Assembly (NCBI GenBank): GCA_037127315.1
Contig: JBBBDQ010001156.1
Coordinates: forward strand, 3,841,001 to 3,905,000
Source of the DNA: Ascarosepion bandense
Lineage: Eukaryota; Mollusca; Cephalopoda; Sepiida; Sepiidae
Length of the DNA: 64,000 bases
Direction: 5' to 3'
How positions within the stretch are numbered: the stretch's first letter is position 1; each line of letters begins with the position of its first letter. Of the stretch, positions 51,554 through 61,611 are shown piece after piece. Position numbers and translations under genes: made by a program. The notes below the pieces were generated by a model. It saw only the letters and a program-made list of their open reading frames with translations. It searched no databases and was not told the origin of the DNA.

Positions 51554-51612
<59 letters not shown>
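50770..51612 (+). repeat. (CT)n tract with conserved inserts, ending in (AC)n and (TA)n
   Basis: Long CT runs interrupted by a conserved insert: TTTAGATGTCCTTTTATATT CTCTCTCCCGGAGTTCTTTTTTTCCG. CCCGG is at 51071, 51243, 51364 and 51531 (spacing about 172, 121 and 167 bp). An (AC)n run lies at 51420-51450 and a (TA)n run at 51581-51611. Confidence 0.9.
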
Positions 51613-52096
51613 TTTTGCTTTTCCTTTTTCTTCTCTCTTGTTGAGGTAATTGTACACTGTCATATAAAACTGGTATTACATAAGTTCAGTACATTTTTCT
51701 GTTTCTAACGATTTTTTCTACTTCTTAATACTTTGCACAGATTTTAGAAGGCATCTTTCGCTATTCAAATGTACTGCTACCATATTTGCTTAGAGCTGCA
51801 AAACTATCATTTTCCAGCATTGATGGAGTAAAAAAAAAAACGTTTACGTGGGTGTATTATTCTACCTGACGATAGCTTTCCAGCGGCCGCGACCTTTCAA
51901 GCTAATCAATACTCTTACGTTATTACCTTGTCAAACGTTCTGAGCTTTGTTTTTTTGCTTTTGTTTTTTTACTGCTAGTTCAAATCTTTACAGCTAGGTT
52001 ATGACATGCCAAGATACTTCCATAGACACAATTCATCCTCATTTCTTCTATGTTCTAAAAGTAAGAAGAAATTCCCGCTCTGAGGGCATTTTCCCT
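51613..52096 (+). other. No recognised feature
   Basis: AT-rich; nothing supported. Confidence 0.4.
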
Positions 52097-52410
52097 AGAA
52101 CTGGCACTCGTGGAACAGGCTTCTCTTAACACAATAAACTTGACCTCTTCAAGTCGAGAGTCAAACATTGTCTATCCTACTTATCTTCCTAAACTGCATT
52201 TTCTATTGTATCAATATATCACATCTCATTCACATTACCATTTTGACTGCCACTCGTGGAACAGGCTACCGATGAGGTGCTTCTGTTAACACAATGAACT
52301 TGACCTCTTCAAATCAAAATCAAATATTATCTATCCTCCCTATCTTCCTAAACTGCATTTTCTTTTTGTATCAATATAGCATATCTCATTCATTGTTACC
52401 ATTTTGACTG
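52097..52410 (+). repeat. 146-bp tandem duplication, possibly LINE 3' sequence
   Basis: ACTCGTGGAACAGGCT at 52106 and 52252; both are followed by ACTTGACCTCTTCAA and by CTTCCTAAACTGCATTTTCT. The reading WNRLL...NLTSSSRVKHCLS resembles the end of a LINE reverse transcriptase, but weakly. Confidence 0.5.
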
Positions 52411-52421
52411 TAACACCGAAT

Positions 52422-52728
52422 ACATCAATCAGTTAAGTGCCATACGTGATACACGTTTTGAGCGATCATGTCTAGAAAAAGACATGTCTGACTAGGCAAA
52501 AGATTATCCCGCAGTATGTTACCATTGCTTTCTGCTGTAGACTGGTTGCCAGCCAAGGCTATAGAACCCAATCCGTCTTATTATTTAACCCATAACTGGA
52601 AGAGACGGATTAATACCTTTCCCAAGGGTATTTGTGCGTAAGTGAATACGAGGAATTCAACTGGAATTCGAACTCGGCTCCCCGATTTGTCGTTCCGAGT
52701 ATCCAATGCGCTACAACGCAAATCCTGG
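52422..52728 (-). mobile_element. SINE, full with tRNA-derived head
   Basis: Reverse complement of the 47300 family. It starts with the 3' end (TCAGTTAAGTGCCATACGTG) and finishes with the head (GGAATTCGAACTCGGCTCCC, CCAATGCGCTACAACGCA). Confidence 0.85.
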
Positions 52729-52734
52729 TAGTAA

Positions 52735-53545
52735 AGTTTAATAACTGGTAGTATAAAGAATGTCAAGAGTTGACGCTTTCCCGCCTGTCTCTCTAGGACT
52801 CCTACCTATATTTTGTAGTCTATGCCAAGGCGTTCGACAAAGTACGCCACAAAGAATTAATAGAAATACCCAGAAAGACATTAAAGTAATCAAGAATCTC
52901 TACAGGCAGCAAACTGCCTGCATAAAACCAGGAAACGTATTTCAGCAGATATACAAAGATAGAAAAAAATGTCTTTTCAACGGATCTATTCAACTTGTAC
53001 AGCGAGACTATTCTGAGGACCCTAGAAGATATGCCAGGATTCGTCATCGGTGGTCACAATTTAAACAACATAAGATACGCAGTTGATACAGGCTGATAGC
53101 CGACATGGAAAGAAAATTATAAGACCTCTTAAAAAAGTTATATGAAAAAAGTCGAAAGAAAAGACTACAAATAAACTACAAGAAAACCGAATGTATGGTC
53201 ATCAGCAAACGGAGGAGCCCAAAATGCCAATTACAGGTTAAGTACTAAAATTAAGCAGGTACAAAAATGTAAGTACGTGGGAAGTGTCTAACGGAGGACG
53301 GAAAGTGCGACACTGAGATCCGAAGGGGAATTGGCATGGTGAAGGACGCATTCCAGAAGTTGAGCAGAGTATTAAAAAACAGGAAAATTTAGCTATAAAC
53401 AAAGGAGTTCTGGATTGCTATGTGATGTCTATTCTTCAGTATGGCAGCAAATGCTGGACAATATCATCAAAGATGAAGAAAAAACTATGTAATTGAAATG
53501 TGGTTCTACAGAAGGATGCTGCGGAGATCATGGATCAAGCGTACA
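52735..53545 (+). pseudogene. RTE reverse transcriptase fragment, active site lost
   Basis: VYAKAFDKVRHKELIE (52822-52870) is motif A. At 53060-53095 NLNNIRYAVDTG replaces the YADD centre by YAVD. Then KTECMVISKRRSPKCQL, SLTEDGKCDTEIRRGIGMVK and EMWFYRRMLRRSW. Stops and frameshifts throughout. It shares its odd upstream sequence (TAAAGTTTAATAACTGGTAG) and the Asp-to-Val change with the copy at 62695. Confidence 0.7.
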
Positions 53546-53614
53546 TTTAAAAAATAATGATTTATTGAACCATCATAACACTGACCGCAAATATATTGAT
53601 CATATTATACTTCC

Positions 53615-53790
53615 AATTTTATTTTTAAATCATATCAACCCAAGTAAGGCAATAAAGCCGCTAAGACATGGGAGGTGGGTAAAAGAATAAGAAAAAAGAG
53701 AAATTATTAAGGAAAGGGAACAGTAGAAGGATAATCAAAAATAAAGTAGATAACGATTGACATTGCATTTAAAGATTTGAGGATCAAAGT
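53615..53790 (-). mobile_element. CR1/Jockey-like LINE 3' tail fragment
   Basis: TCAACCCAAGTAAGGCAATA and TTGACATTGCATTTAAAGAT match the minus-strand 3' part of the family; short and diverged. Confidence 0.5.
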
Positions 53791-53952
53791 TTTTTGTTTT
53801 ATTTTATAATCGTGTCACCCCAAGCAAGGCATTCCACTGCCACTATAGCGCAGGTCGTTACATAGAGGGATTGGGTATAGGAAATGTCAGAAGGAGGGTG
53901 ATAGACGACTTAGGATGTACATAGGGAGAGGGTTGGAGCGAGTGGGAGTGAG

Positions 53953-54291
53953 TTAGTGTGTTAGGAGGTGTCTATTGACCTTACATTTAAACTCCTGAAG
54001 GTTGTAGCCGTCGGGGAAGCAAGCATGCGGTAGGAAATTCCACAGGCAGGAAGCACGAGGAAAGAAGGTGTTGGAGGAGAAATTGCGGTTACATTTCATC
54101 GGTTTCACTGTAAAAGGGTGGGACCTAGTTGCCAATCTAGTATCTCGTGCAAATTCACATCTAGGGGGCACCAGTGATTTAAGTTCGTCAGAGCAGAAGC
54201 CATGAAAGTATTTATAGAAGAGGCACAGGGAAGCCACGTCACGCCGGTGAGAGAGATACTGAAAGCGGTCAGCCAAGTCGGTATCGATCAC
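53953..54291 (-). pseudogene. CR1/Jockey-like LINE polyprotein, C-terminus
   Basis: 112 codons: LSHRRDVASLCLFYKYFHGF CSDEL, HPFTVKPMKCNRNFSSNTFF, LWNFLPHACFPDGYNLQEFK. This is the conserved tail after the reverse transcriptase, the part found in most truncated copies in the window. Separated from the RT ORF by a frameshift near 54350-54410. Confidence 0.8.
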
Positions 54292-54415
54292 ATTACAGAT
54301 TCTCCGTTGTATTTTGTCAAGAACCCCGAGGGCAATAGCAGGGGCACCCGATCAGATGTGGCAGCAGTACTCAGTACACGGGCGGATGGTGGATTTTTAT
54401 AATTGCAGGATAGAT

Positions 54416-55285
54416 TCAGGCGGAAAGAATTTCCGGGCCCTGCACAGATTTACTCTCTGAGAGGCAAGCCTGTTCCATGCTAATGGGAGGGAGGTGCGGT
54501 TGTCTGTGGTGGTTAATTGACAACAGCTTTGTTTTGGAAGAATTGAATTTTACGAGCCATTTCTTACCCCAATCCACCATGGATTGGAGGTCCTTCTCAA
54601 GCTCGGCAGCGAGGTTCACCTTGTCACCAACACCAGATTTTTGATCGAGGCGAGAGTAAACTGTGGTATCATCAGCGTACATGCCTACTTGTGATCTTAT
54701 GGTATCGGGGAGATCATTGATATAGATTAGAAAGAGCGAAGGACCTAGGATAGAGCCCTGGGGTACACCCGCGTTTGTAGGGTAGTTCTGGGAGGCATGT
54801 CTGTTTAATACCACCTTCAGTTTGCGGTTAGAGAGGAATGACCGGATAAAGTCCAACAAAAGTCCAGTTATGCCATAGCTTCGCAGTTTCCGTAGAAGGT
54901 CGGCATGCCATACACTGTCGAATGCTTTAGAGATATCCAAGGCGACGGTTCGGGCTTCACCATTCTTGTCGAGAGCCTGGTATATATACTTGATGATGGT
55001 CGTTAGCATATCAGCAGTGGACCTGGTGAGGCGGAAGCCATACTGTTTGTCCGAGAGGAGCCCGTAGGCTGAGATGCTGAAAGACCTCGGCATTGATAAT
55101 GGCTTCGAACACTTTGCCGAAGATCGGAAGAAGGCTGATGGGGCGGTAATTTGCGGGATCCGATGGTTCACCCGTGTTCTTGAATATTGGAGCCACAGAA
55201 GAAGACTTCCAACAGGCAGGAAAGCAGGAGGAAGATAGGCAGAGGTTGTAGAGCTTAGAAAGGATAGAGGAGAGTTCAGGGGCAC
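54416..55285 (-). pseudogene. CR1/Jockey-like reverse transcriptase
   Basis: The first ~60 codons of this open stretch are out of frame. From about 55090 it reads the reverse transcriptase: YGLLSDKQYGFRLTRSTADM, VALDISKAFDSVWH (motif A Asp), VPQGSILGPSLFLIYINDLP, and MYADDTTVYSRLD (YADD intact). WGKKWLVKFNSSKTKLLSIN follows. It copies the LINE RNA at the nicked target. All catalytic residues I can check are present, but frameshifts at ~55090 and ~54410 break the protein. Confidence 0.85.
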
Positions 55286-55496
55286 AATTCTTCAAAACTA
55301 TGATTGGGATTCCATCTCCACCACTCGCTTTGTGAGGGTCCAGTTTTGAGATTATGCTAGAAATCTGCGAGGGCGTGACGTGGACGTCATTCAATTGGGC
55401 TTCAGTTCTAGATGGGAAATCGGGTGTATGGATTCCAGACGAATCCAGAGTGGAATTGGTGGAGAATCTACGGGCAAAGCATTCGGCCATGTCCAC
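55011..55496 (-). pseudogene. CR1/Jockey-like LINE, linker and RT N-terminal part
   Basis: FARRFSTNSTLDSSGIHTPD, then ISSIISKLDPHKASGGDGIP, VLKNCAPELSSILSKLYNLC and NYRPISLLPIFGKVFEAIIN: the fingers region of the reverse transcriptase. It overlaps the next ORF in another frame, and the true frame switches near 55090. Confidence 0.8.
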
Positions 55497-56173
55497 TGAG
55501 GAGAAACTCGTTTATTAGTGGGAGTATTGAGGACTTACTCTTGCTAAGCACGCGTTTGCAGAGGCGCCAGTAGTCTTTGGTACCGAACTTGGAGGATGCT
55601 ATGCGCTGCTTCATCCTGGCAGCAAACAGCATCTTCGTTAAGTATCTTTTTACACTTATTACGAGCTGAGGCGAAAAGGCGCCTGTTTTGGTCCGACACG
55701 TGACTACGATAAAGCCGGAAGAAGTGATTCCGGTGGGCAATGGCGGCCGAGCAAGTGGGCGTGAACCAGGGAGAGGAATGAGATTTAAGTTGAAATTTCC
55801 TGGCAGGGATGAATGCATTGATGCCAGCCTTAACCCAGGAGGAGACCTCTGATGCACAGTCTTAGATGGGAAGACTAAAAGCATTGTTCCAAGGGACGTC
55901 GCAGAGGAAGTCACGGAACGAATCCCAGTCTGCTCTTTGATAGCAGTAGGATATTCTGTTGGTCTGGGTTTCTTGGGTAGGGGTGGAGTGGAACGAAATG
56001 TTGACAGAAATTACGGCGTAGTTAGAGTTTCCGAGAGTGCAGAGCTGTCTGGTGGAGCAAGAATTTGGGGTGGAAGTGAAGCAGAGGTCTAGTAGCGAGT
56101 CCATTCCGTTAGGGCTATTGGAGAAACGCATGGAGAAGTCCACCACAAGGTGATCACCTCTACTCCTGTTCAA
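55468..56173 (-). pseudogene. CR1/Jockey-like endonuclease end and linker
   Basis: From 56173: NRSRGDHLVVDFSMRFSNSP NGMDSLLDLCFTS and LGNSNYAVISVNISFH (the last endonuclease motif, where a Ser-Asp-His is usual but SNYAV is seen). In another frame near 55680-55500: AARMKQRIASSKFGTKDYWR LCKRVLSKSKSS. The usual catalytic His/Asp pair is not visible, so the nuclease is probably dead. Confidence 0.65.
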
Positions 56174-56232
56174 TAGAAGCGGGTGGAGTGTGAAACCGGG
56201 CGATAGTAGGTACTATCTACTCCAATTTGGGA

Positions 56233-56611
56233 AAACAAAAGTGGTGAGTTAACTAAGTTTTAACTTAGTTAAAGTCCAAAGAAATTTCTTTGAAAATATA
56301 ATAATAAATAAATAAAAACCCCGAAGCAGGGAGGCTAATTTTTTTTTCCAAATGAAGCATGAATGCCAAAAAGTGAGAAAGAGAAAAAAGAATTACAGAT
56401 TTAAGAAACAATTCGTACTCACCACGCAGTTTTACACAAGAAATTTGAATTAAGAAAGTTCCACTATCGTCAACTCTTGCTTTTCCCAAAAATTAAGATC
56501 GAGTTAAGGTGCTTGGTAAATTTGAATTTGAAGCGCATGGAGTCGGAAGTGAAACTGTTAGAACACGCTGATATATTTCGCCAATTCAACTGAGACCTTG
56601 CCGCCAACCTA
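56233..56611 (+). other. No recognised feature
   Basis: AT-rich; includes AACTAAGTTTTAACTTAGTT (56251-56270), a perfect 20-bp palindrome. Nothing else supported. Confidence 0.4.
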
Positions 56612-57190
56612 GTCTTTTTCTTCTTCATGGGCCGTGTTCCTTCAGGACTTCGGGGATCATGGACTTCTACTTGGCTCTGTCTTTTGCCGCTCTCAATATT
56701 TTTCCTTTTGACATCTCTTCCAAACTACGCTCCATCATCTACTTGTTCAGGCCTGTCAAATATGTCTCGCTCAGCTTTCCCCTATTACTCTTTCCTTCTA
56801 TCCGTCCTGTGAGTATTAGATTCTCTAGGCCCTCTTTCCCCATTACGTGTCCCATGAACCTCATCTGTCTCTTCCTGTATGAGTTTTCTTTTCAAGTTTT
56901 CGTCCTCTCCAACATTTCATCGTTGCTCATGTACTCAGTTCATGATATCCTCAGTATCCTTCTGTAGAACCACATTTTTGCTGCCTCAAGCCTCTCTTTG
57001 ATCCTTAAAGTGATCGTCCAATATTTGCTGCAATACAGAAAGACAGATATCATATAGCAGTCCAGCAATCTTTTTTTTTCTTTCCAATGAGATTTTCCGG
57101 TCTCTCAGTAATCTGGTTAGTTTTTGAAATGCGTCCTTGGCCATGCCAATGCGTCTTCGGATCCATCCGAACAAATTTATGTGCCGTAAC
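56612..57190 (-). pseudogene. RTE LINE C-terminal fragment
   Basis: Minus strand: IRRRIGMAKDAFQKLTRLLR DRKISLERKKK (57170-57070), then VVLQKDTEDIMN, RDNGERGPRE-like and HDPRSPEGTRPMKKK to ~56620. A 3' fragment of the same RTE family, with frameshifts. Confidence 0.75.
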
Positions 57191-57954
57191 CCTCAGTCCA
57201 TTGGTGATCTCCAATATCATGCACGTTAAAACTCAGTATTTTTTTTTTTTTTTTGCGGGCCTTTCTAATTCCTATTCTGTTAATAACATATACAATCTCA
57301 TTAGGCAGTTTGTTGCACTTTAGAAAGAATTTTACTCTTTTAAATCATTAAAACTAAAAAATATATTTAAAAAACTCGAAACAAAAGCAATAAAGAAATG
57401 TAAATTTAATATATTAGCAGTCTCATTTCAGATATTTTTTGATATTGTTGATATCAGCACCACTGTGGCACAATGCTGGTCTAAAGTGGGGATGCCGAAT
57501 GCCAAAAAGTTACCGAGTTCCAGAAACCACCGTCACGCTAGCGTCGATATTCCACCAACCACACCTAATTCATACAATGAGCCGATTCCCGATATCTCGC
57601 ATCCCTCATTTATTTGTTCTAATATATCCGAAGAGTAAAACATAATGGAAAAATATCTTACCAGTCATAATGTGTCATATGTATGGCTGGCCACTCGTAT
57701 AAGAGGATGCCCGTCTACTAAGGTGGCTGAATAATCCCGTTTCATTCGTCTGCTCAGGCATATCTTTTGCATACCCACGATCCCAACTGTGGTTTATGCC
57801 TTAGTTGTAGTTTCTGGGAGAAAGTGGGTTATCTGATGTGAACAGTCTGAACAAGGCCAGTATGCTCACGCCATCGGTCATTCGTGCTATCATCGACGGC
57901 TCCCAAATAATGATTAAATAAAAAAAATAAAAAATATCTCATAATCTTTAAGAA
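57191..57954 (+). other. No recognised feature
   Basis: Includes a T run at 57239-57254. No gene or repeat family identified. Confidence 0.4.
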
Positions 57955-57956
57955 TG

Positions 57957-58265
57957 TGGACATACGTTGTAGTGCAGTGGATATCGTCTCGGAACAAGAA
58001 ACCAAAGAACCAAGTTCAAATTCCTGTTTGAATTCGTTGGATTCAATTATGTGCAAAAACCAATGGGAAAGGTATCAATCCGACGCTTCTCCTACCATAT
58101 ATGGGTTAAATAAAATAACTTAAACAAATTGGGTTTATAGCAACCAGTCTACCGCAGAAAGTAATGGTAACCTACTGCTGGAAAATCTTCTGCCCAGTCA
58201 GTCATGTCTCTTTCGAGATATGATCGCCCAAAGCGTGTATCACGTATGGCACTTAACTGATTGAA
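57957..58265 (+). mobile_element. SINE with degenerate tRNA-derived head
   Basis: CGTTGTAGTGCAGTGGATAT (A box) and CCAAGTTCAAATTCCTG (B box, degraded), then the full body with CTACCGCAGAAAGTAATGGT and the 3' end ATGGCACTTAACTGATTGA. Confidence 0.8.
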
Positions 58266-58301
58266 TAAACAGTTCAAAAGACAAAACTTCAAATGGGCAT
58301 A

Positions 58302-58355
58302 AAGTGGGGGATCGGTTTTCTATTGTCATGAAGTAATAAACTAATCCCCCACTAA
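58302..58355. repeat. Miniature GGGGGATC hairpin
   Basis: AAAGTGGGGGATCGGTTTTC ... AAACTAATCCCCCACTAA: third copy, sitting between two SINE bodies. Confidence 0.6.
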
Positions 58356-58371
58356 TTACTTTTTATTAATA

Positions 58372-58500
58372 TAATTCACCAGTCTACCACAGAAAGCAAT
58401 GGCAACCTACGGCGGGATAATCTTCTGCCCAGTCAGTCATGTCTCTTTCGAGATATGATCGCCCAAAGCGTGTATCACATATGCCACTTAACTGACTGAA
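58372..58500 (+). mobile_element. SINE 3' fragment
   Basis: CACCAGTCTACCACAGAAAG through CACTTAACTGACTGA; nearly the same as the end of the preceding SINE. The two may be one SINE duplicated or interrupted together with the hairpin. Confidence 0.75.
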
Positions 58501-58719
58501 GGATTCACGATATATCAGGTCGGTGCAAATGTTTTTGCCAGTTTGTAAAAGGGGCATTTTATATCATTGTAATTTATTTTATGCATATTGTTATTACTTA
58601 AACATATCACCATGATTCATTTATAAATTTTTCTTTCAGATTATTAAAGCATCAGTCATATTTTTCTGCAATATTCTCACCCATGTTCTTTCCATCTAAA
58701 GAACACATTAGGCATGCTG

Positions 58720-59110
58720 AGTTTCACGACACCTTCAGACACCATTTTGAGGTACTCTTGTCACAAGTGATGAGAAGTGGATTTTCTACCATAACGTTAA
58801 ACGTCGGCAATCGTGGATAAATCGATGAGAAAGACCAGTTCAGCAACCCAGAGCAGGACTCCATCCCAAAAAGATCATATTGAACGTATGGTGGGGTATT
58901 GAAAGGATCATTCATTACGAACTTTTAGACAACAGTCAAACCATTACTGCTAGTCTCTATTGTGATCAACAGAAAGGGAGTCATCTTCCATCATGATAAT
59001 GCTCGTCCTCACACAGCACTACTGACCAAAGATCTCCTAGGAGAATTTGGTTGAGAAATCTTGCCCCATCCTGCATATTCTCATGACCTAGCTCCCTCGG
59101 ATTATCATTT
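58720..59110 (+). pseudogene. mariner transposase catalytic remnant, first copy
   Basis: Reads NPEQDSIPKRSY, VIFHHDNARPHTALLTKDLL (second catalytic motif, Asp kept) and HPAYSHDLAPSDYHLFQGLQ (third motif, Asp kept), with stops and frameshifts between. The first catalytic Asp region is degraded (near 58760). Confidence 0.75.
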
Positions 59111-59131
59111 GTTTCAAGGATTACAAAACCA

Positions 59132-59762
59132 ATGAAAATGCAACGTGTTTCTTGTGGCGAATCTTTGCTTTTACACCTTCAAACACCATTTTTGGGTAGG
59201 CTTGTCACAGCTGATGAGAAGTGGATTCTCTACCATAAAGTTAAACGTCGGCGATCGTGTATAAATCGAAGAGAAAGACCAGTTCAACAACCGAGAGCAG
59301 GACTCCATCCCAAAAAGATCATGTTGAGCGTATGGTGGGGTATTGAAAGGATCATCCATTTCGAACTTTTAGACAACAGTCAAACCATTGCTGCTAAACT
59401 CTATTGTGATCAACTTCGTCGTTTGAAAATTGCTTTGACCCAAAAACGACCTTCTTTACTCAACAGATAATGCTCGTGTTCACACATCACTACTGACCAA
59501 AGATCTCCTAGGAAGATTTAGTTGAAAAATCTTGTCCCATTCTGCATATTCTCCTGACCAAGCTTCCTCAGATTATCACTTATTACGAGGAGCACAAAAC
59601 GATTTAGATAGCCTTAGGTTTACATCACGAGAGGAGATTGAACATGAGTTAGATTCATATTTCACATCAAAACCTAAAGAATTTTACAAGCGAGGCATTT
59701 ATAAGCTCGTTGACAGATGGAATCAAGTCATAGAGAGCAAAGGTCGTTATTGTTATGAATAA
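59132..59762 (+). pseudogene. mariner transposase catalytic remnant, second copy
   Basis: 59132-59470 reads RLVTADEKWILYHKVKRR (first catalytic Asp kept), PVQQPRAGLHPKKIMLSVWW and LYCDQLRRLKIALTQKRPSL. A gap then removes the HDNARPH motif. 59532-59762 gives SPDQASSDYHLLRGAQNDLD (third motif) and GIYKLVDRWNQVIESKG to the stop. Neither copy alone has all three catalytic motifs. Confidence 0.8.
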
Positions 59763-59831
59763 AGATTTTCAAAAACACAGTTTTTCATTTTCAAGATGAA
59801 ATTTTAAATCGACAAAAATTTTTGCACCGAC

Positions 59832-59835
<4 letters not shown>

Positions 59836-59893
<58 letters not shown>
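59836..59893 (+). repeat. (TA)n microsatellite
   Basis: Long TA run between the mariner and the foldback element. Confidence 0.95.
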
Positions 59894-59896
<3 letters not shown>

Positions 59897-60510
59897 GATT
59901 GTTTAATTACTTAGTTGTTGGTCATAATAAAATTAGACCAGTGCATATTTGTATTAAAAAGTGTTCAATACAATTATATTGTAGAACTTTAGAATATTTC
60001 CTTTTGTAAATGAGTTATTACGCGATTCAAGAGTGGTATCTTCAGGCGATTTTCAATAACTGATTTTACCATTTACCGTTTTTTAAAAAACGCTCACATA
60101 ATGGTGTTTTTTGAACGCACATGTAGCAGAGAATTTTTGAACGCGCAGTTTTAAAAATTAGAAGAAATTATAACGTTTTCATCCACTGTTGTATGAATCT
60201 AATAGGTATTTTTTACTATGGTTATACTTAGTCATATTCTCTGTTCTTTCATTTAATAGTTCATTTTTGTTTGGGAATAGATTAATCTTTAACTTTTCTT
60301 CCTGGAACAGTCTATATATTTTGCCACCGTTGTAAGGCTTGGCTGTTTTCACTATACTCCACGTTATGCCTGGGTATTTTCTATATTTTCATTTTCATTT
60401 CCACCCATGGTTAGTCAATTTTGTACAGTTCTATAAATATTCTATTTTGAATGCAGACTTGTGATTGAATCACAACAACTGATGACACCACTCATGATAG
60501 AAACCTTTTT
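59894..60510. mobile_element. (TA)n-bounded foldback element, copy 3
   Basis: Left arm TTAATTACTTAGTTGTTGGT CATAATAAAATTAGACCAG, then CAGGCGATTTTCAATAACTG, as in the other copies. After ~60200 the sequence diverges until ATGACACCACTCATGATAGA AACC at 60482. No right-hand (TA)n; the right half is rearranged. Confidence 0.5.
60479..60504 (+). ncRNA. Hammerhead-like remnant
   Basis: CTGATGA (60479-60485), CACCACTCATGATA, GAAAC (60500-60504). Helices are weak and helix I is not found. Confidence 0.3.
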
Positions 60511-60527
60511 ATTCGTTTAGAGTGATC

Positions 60528-60622
60528 GTCATTCCTGATCGAGAGGTCTAAGACGCGCCAGATCATATAGTGGCTTCTCCTATGTGGATAGGGGTCATAG
60601 GTTCGAATCCTGCCGAATGACA
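60528..60622 (+). tRNA. tRNA-Leu-like pseudogene
   Basis: GTCATTC (60528-60534) pairs perfectly with GAATGAC (60615-60621) as a 7-bp acceptor stem. The D-arm region (GAGAGGTCTAAGACGCGCCAG) and T-arm (AGGTTCGAATCCTGC) resemble a leucine tRNA with a long variable arm. At 95 nt it is too long. The anticodon stem does not close as 5 bp with a 7-nt loop, so it is probably decayed or a SINE head. Confidence 0.45.
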
Positions 60623-60756
60623 CACATTTTCGTAATAAAAATTAAATTTATCGTAAATAATCAGGCCGGTTTAGATAAATATATAATACTGTTTGATTAT
60701 AAACAGAATATCTACCTAAATACGAGTATCGATCAAAGATAATGTTCAAACAAATC

Positions 60757-60800
<44 letters not shown>
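60623..60800 (+). repeat. AT-rich DNA ending in (TA)n
   Basis: Includes TACCTAAATACGAGTATCGA (60712-60731), a copy of the dispersed GAGTATC repeat, and a (TA)n run at 60762-60800. Confidence 0.6.
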
Positions 60801-60804
<4 letters not shown>

Positions 60805-61579
60805 TACCCTTTGCTTTATATTATGGAGACGCTTACGAACTACTTCTTTGATTCCATTTGGCGCTGTTTGTTCTCACATTCGAAGAGTGAATCGACCCAA
60901 AGAATTTTGATCAAAAGCAAAATAATAAAATCAAGTAAAGACCGTAATCAAATAATAATGAAATATCGTTTTGTTCAACTTTTACTTGGCTGTCTTATCT
61001 TTAAAGTGACTACATGCCACTGTGTGCGTGCAAGAGAGAAAAAAGTGATACATACATCGCGATGTTCGAAGACGTGGCCTGTATGTCTGCTTGAATATTT
61101 ATTCCTTTGCTTTTCGTTCTTTCACTCGTTCTTTCATGGCCTCAGCATCTTTATTTTCTGCTTCCTATTCTTTCATTCTTATAACGCACCTCATTCACTA
61201 ACCCATTTCCATGAGTGGCTCTTGGGCCTTGTATTGGGAAACTTTAATAAATAAATAAAAAATATAAATAAACAGAATTTATTCGTTCATTTTTTTTTCT
61301 TTTTTTTTTCCTTTGATTTCCGGTGTATACTCATTTTTTTCCGGGTCTAAAACAGAGACCTAAGGTCAGAAATGGTATGATGACGTTTTCAACTGAGCAT
61401 TTCTTGAGAAAAAAATCTAAGATCACACACACTTTACATAGATTCTTTTCTTTTTCTTCTTCTTTTTATTATTATTATTATTAATGAACCACTGCCGTCA
61501 AAAATGGCGGCAAAATATTTAAGAGGATTATTAGCTGTTTCCTCACAGGTTGTTCCCCCACCTAAGAGTGACAGGAGGG
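60801..61579 (+). other. No supported gene
   Basis: One 147-codon frame (60811-61254) is open, followed by AATAAATAAATAAA. It has two hydrophobic stretches but no family resemblance, and its middle looks like ordinary AT-rich DNA. I leave it uncalled. Confidence 0.3.
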
Positions 61580-61580
61580 A

Positions 61581-61611
<31 letters not shown>

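Larger units (their letters stand above)
53803..56232 (-). mobile_element. CR1/Jockey-like LINE, longest copy
   Basis: Runs from a head at ~56232 (CTATCGCCCGGTTTCACACT on the minus strand) through the endonuclease end, linker, reverse transcriptase and C-terminus. It finishes at 53803 with GTGGAATGCCTTGCTTGGGG TGACACGATTATAAAA. The N-terminal part of the endonuclease is missing. Several frameshifts. The RT motif VPQGSILGPSLFLIYINDLP and the 3' end without a long poly(A) fit the CR1/Jockey group; the precise clade is not certain. Confidence 0.8.
58515..59835 (+). mobile_element. mariner-type DNA transposon, internally duplicated
   Basis: Terminal inverted repeats TCAGGTCGGTGCAAATGTTT (left) and its complement ending TTTTGCACCGACCTGA (right), flanked by TA. 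The catalytic region is present twice (58720-59110 and ~59165-59760) and the helix-turn-helix part is missing. The right end touches a (TA)n run. Inactive. Confidence 0.85.

Noticed and set aside
60811..61254. 147-codon ORF followed by AATAAA-like sequence
   Set aside because: No family resemblance and AT-rich composition like its surroundings; the poly(A)-like repeat AATAAATAAATAAA is common simple sequence here.
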